A DNA stretch of 64,000 nt from Rhyacophila brunnea (taxonomy: Eukaryota > Arthropoda > Insecta > Trichoptera > Rhyacophilidae). The position numbers and the translations under genes are program-made. Positions 62,843 through 64,000 of the stretch are shown in pieces. The DNA lies in the NCBI GenBank assembly GCA_022495005.1, contig JAGYXB010000803.1, forward strand, positions 124,001-188,000, given 5' to 3'. How positions within the stretch are numbered: the stretch's first letter is position 1; each line of letters opens with the position of its first letter. The notes under the pieces are model-generated. The model was not told the DNA's origin. It did not search any database and worked only from the letters and a program-made list of their open reading frames with translations.

Positions 62843-64000
62843 AGTTTAAATCCACAAGAACCGTGTTTTATTTAGACATGAATTTTATGTCAGTACTATA
62901 CGGCACAAAGAGGTTGGGCGGGCTTTAATATACGTCCATATATTTCCGATACATCATTTCACGGTGAAGTGTGATACGGCGAACTGCATACGTACAAGTT
63001 TCCGGACATGGTACAGATCTTCGTACTGCATGTCCTGTCCGGGTGAATTTAACCGTCTACCGAGATGTGGATTACAGCTCCACCAATGGCTCTCTAGTTT
63101 GAACTCTTTCATGAGAATATTTTTTATTTATTGTAATTTTTATCTCCATGGATTATTATAAATGTTGCCATCTGCAGCCTGCCGCCATACGAGTGAATGA
63201 ATGATATCGCACTACTTAAATTTTAAACAGTTACTGTTACATAATATGTTTGATATTTTGAGATACCTTTCTAGTTATTGCTTACTTTTTGACATTTACA
63301 AAATACTTCCCGCGAGTAAGTGACGGGAGAACTAATTCAATCCAGTTAAGTTCACTGTGCCAAGTTTAAAATTCAATTTTCCAACAATGTCAAAGTTGAA
63401 GTATTGAAATGACGAGCTGAATTTACATCCACGGAATGGATCTCTGAATTCGCTCAGTTTTTTAATTCCCTTCTTAGCACCCACGTTTCTGTTTACTTGG
63501 AGAGAATAAATAAATGCATATTTTAGCTTCATAAATGACTAAAACGTTAGAAGAATCATAACATATTTTTATGATACAAAATTTCAATTTTGAAATATAT
63601 ACATTATTTCGATACTCGTTTGATACTCGATGACAGAACGTTTTTAAACTAATGAATAATATTATATAGTATTTACTGTCATGCAAATTACGAACTAAAA
63701 TTAAGTAGGCAAGCTACACTTTATTAACTCGTCTACAAATCAGTTTTTAAAATTGATTTATGATCTGTCAAAAATAGCAAGTCTCACACTACTCCACAGT
63801 AAGTTGCTTCCATAGCGAGCGTATCTGTGGTAGCTATAATAGGTACGTGTAATTCAAATCGAATACAGAGTCCGGCAGAGAAATTTGATGGTATAAATAC
63901 CCAATTAAATTAATAGTTTATATTAAATATCAATGAGTCAATTTAAAATATTAATACTGCCAAACGTCTCCACAATATCATAAATAATATTTTTTGAAAT
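62843..64000. other. Intergenic, no gene seen
   Basis: A GC-richer block at 62985-63100 holds an imperfect inverted repeat (CCGGACATG..CATGTCCTGTCCGG). No gene is recognised up to the window edge. Confidence 0.4.

Overview
The window reads as a contig from an insect nuclear genome. It is AT-rich, with intron-split genes (GT..AG), tRNA-derived SINEs, mariner, hAT and pogo DNA transposons, non-LTR retrotransposons, and short arrays of TTAGG, the usual insect telomere unit. The order is not resolved. Frequent TAGGTACCTA-like words and RTE-type LINE tails would fit Lepidoptera or Hemiptera, but that is impression, not proof.

One conserved protein gene is clear. Positions 7457-22389 (+) hold twelve exons of a centaurin-gamma/AGAP Arf GTPase-activating protein (CenG1A). 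Joined, they give an uninterrupted 896-codon frame plus stop. It covers the second half of the GTPase-like domain, a Ser/Pro-rich linker, a PH domain split by a long insert, the Cx2Cx16Cx2C ArfGAP zinc finger, an ankyrin segment and a Ser/Asn-rich tail. The exons for the N-terminus and P-loop were not found, so the 5' end lies left of the window or in an unrecognised exon. A 21-nt in-frame microexon (13364-13384) sits in the PH insert. About 5 kb of AT-rich sequence downstream could be a long 3' UTR.

The gene is full of transposons. Three near-identical mariner copies lie at 5744-7043 (-), 16961-18259 (-) and 20068-21339 (+). The last two form a 1.3-kb inverted pair around the three exons that encode the ArfGAP core and first ankyrin part. 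Introns also hold a hAT element with 8-bp target duplications (10396-11079), a 752-bp TTAA-flanked MITE (11861-12612) and a pogo/Tigger relic (16110-16942).

From 27 kb to the right edge no conserved protein gene was recognised. The region holds: RTE-type LINE tails (34.0 and 40.6-41.2 kb); a 625-bp hAT with a perfect 8-bp duplication (39488-40112); a full-length 5.38-kb non-LTR retrotransposon on the minus strand with a 13-bp duplication and poly(A) tail (41371-46754); a tRNA-His(GTG) gene (47054-47125, -); dispersed repeats; and several SINE families.

The most unusual element is a palindromic mobile unit with two full copies (48247-48430, 61044-61242) and one half copy (about 62771-62842). 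Its arms are about 75 bp, its centre is a (TTAGG)n array, and each full copy is flanked by a perfect 8-bp duplication. It looks like a foldback MITE that carries telomere-type repeats to internal chromosome sites.
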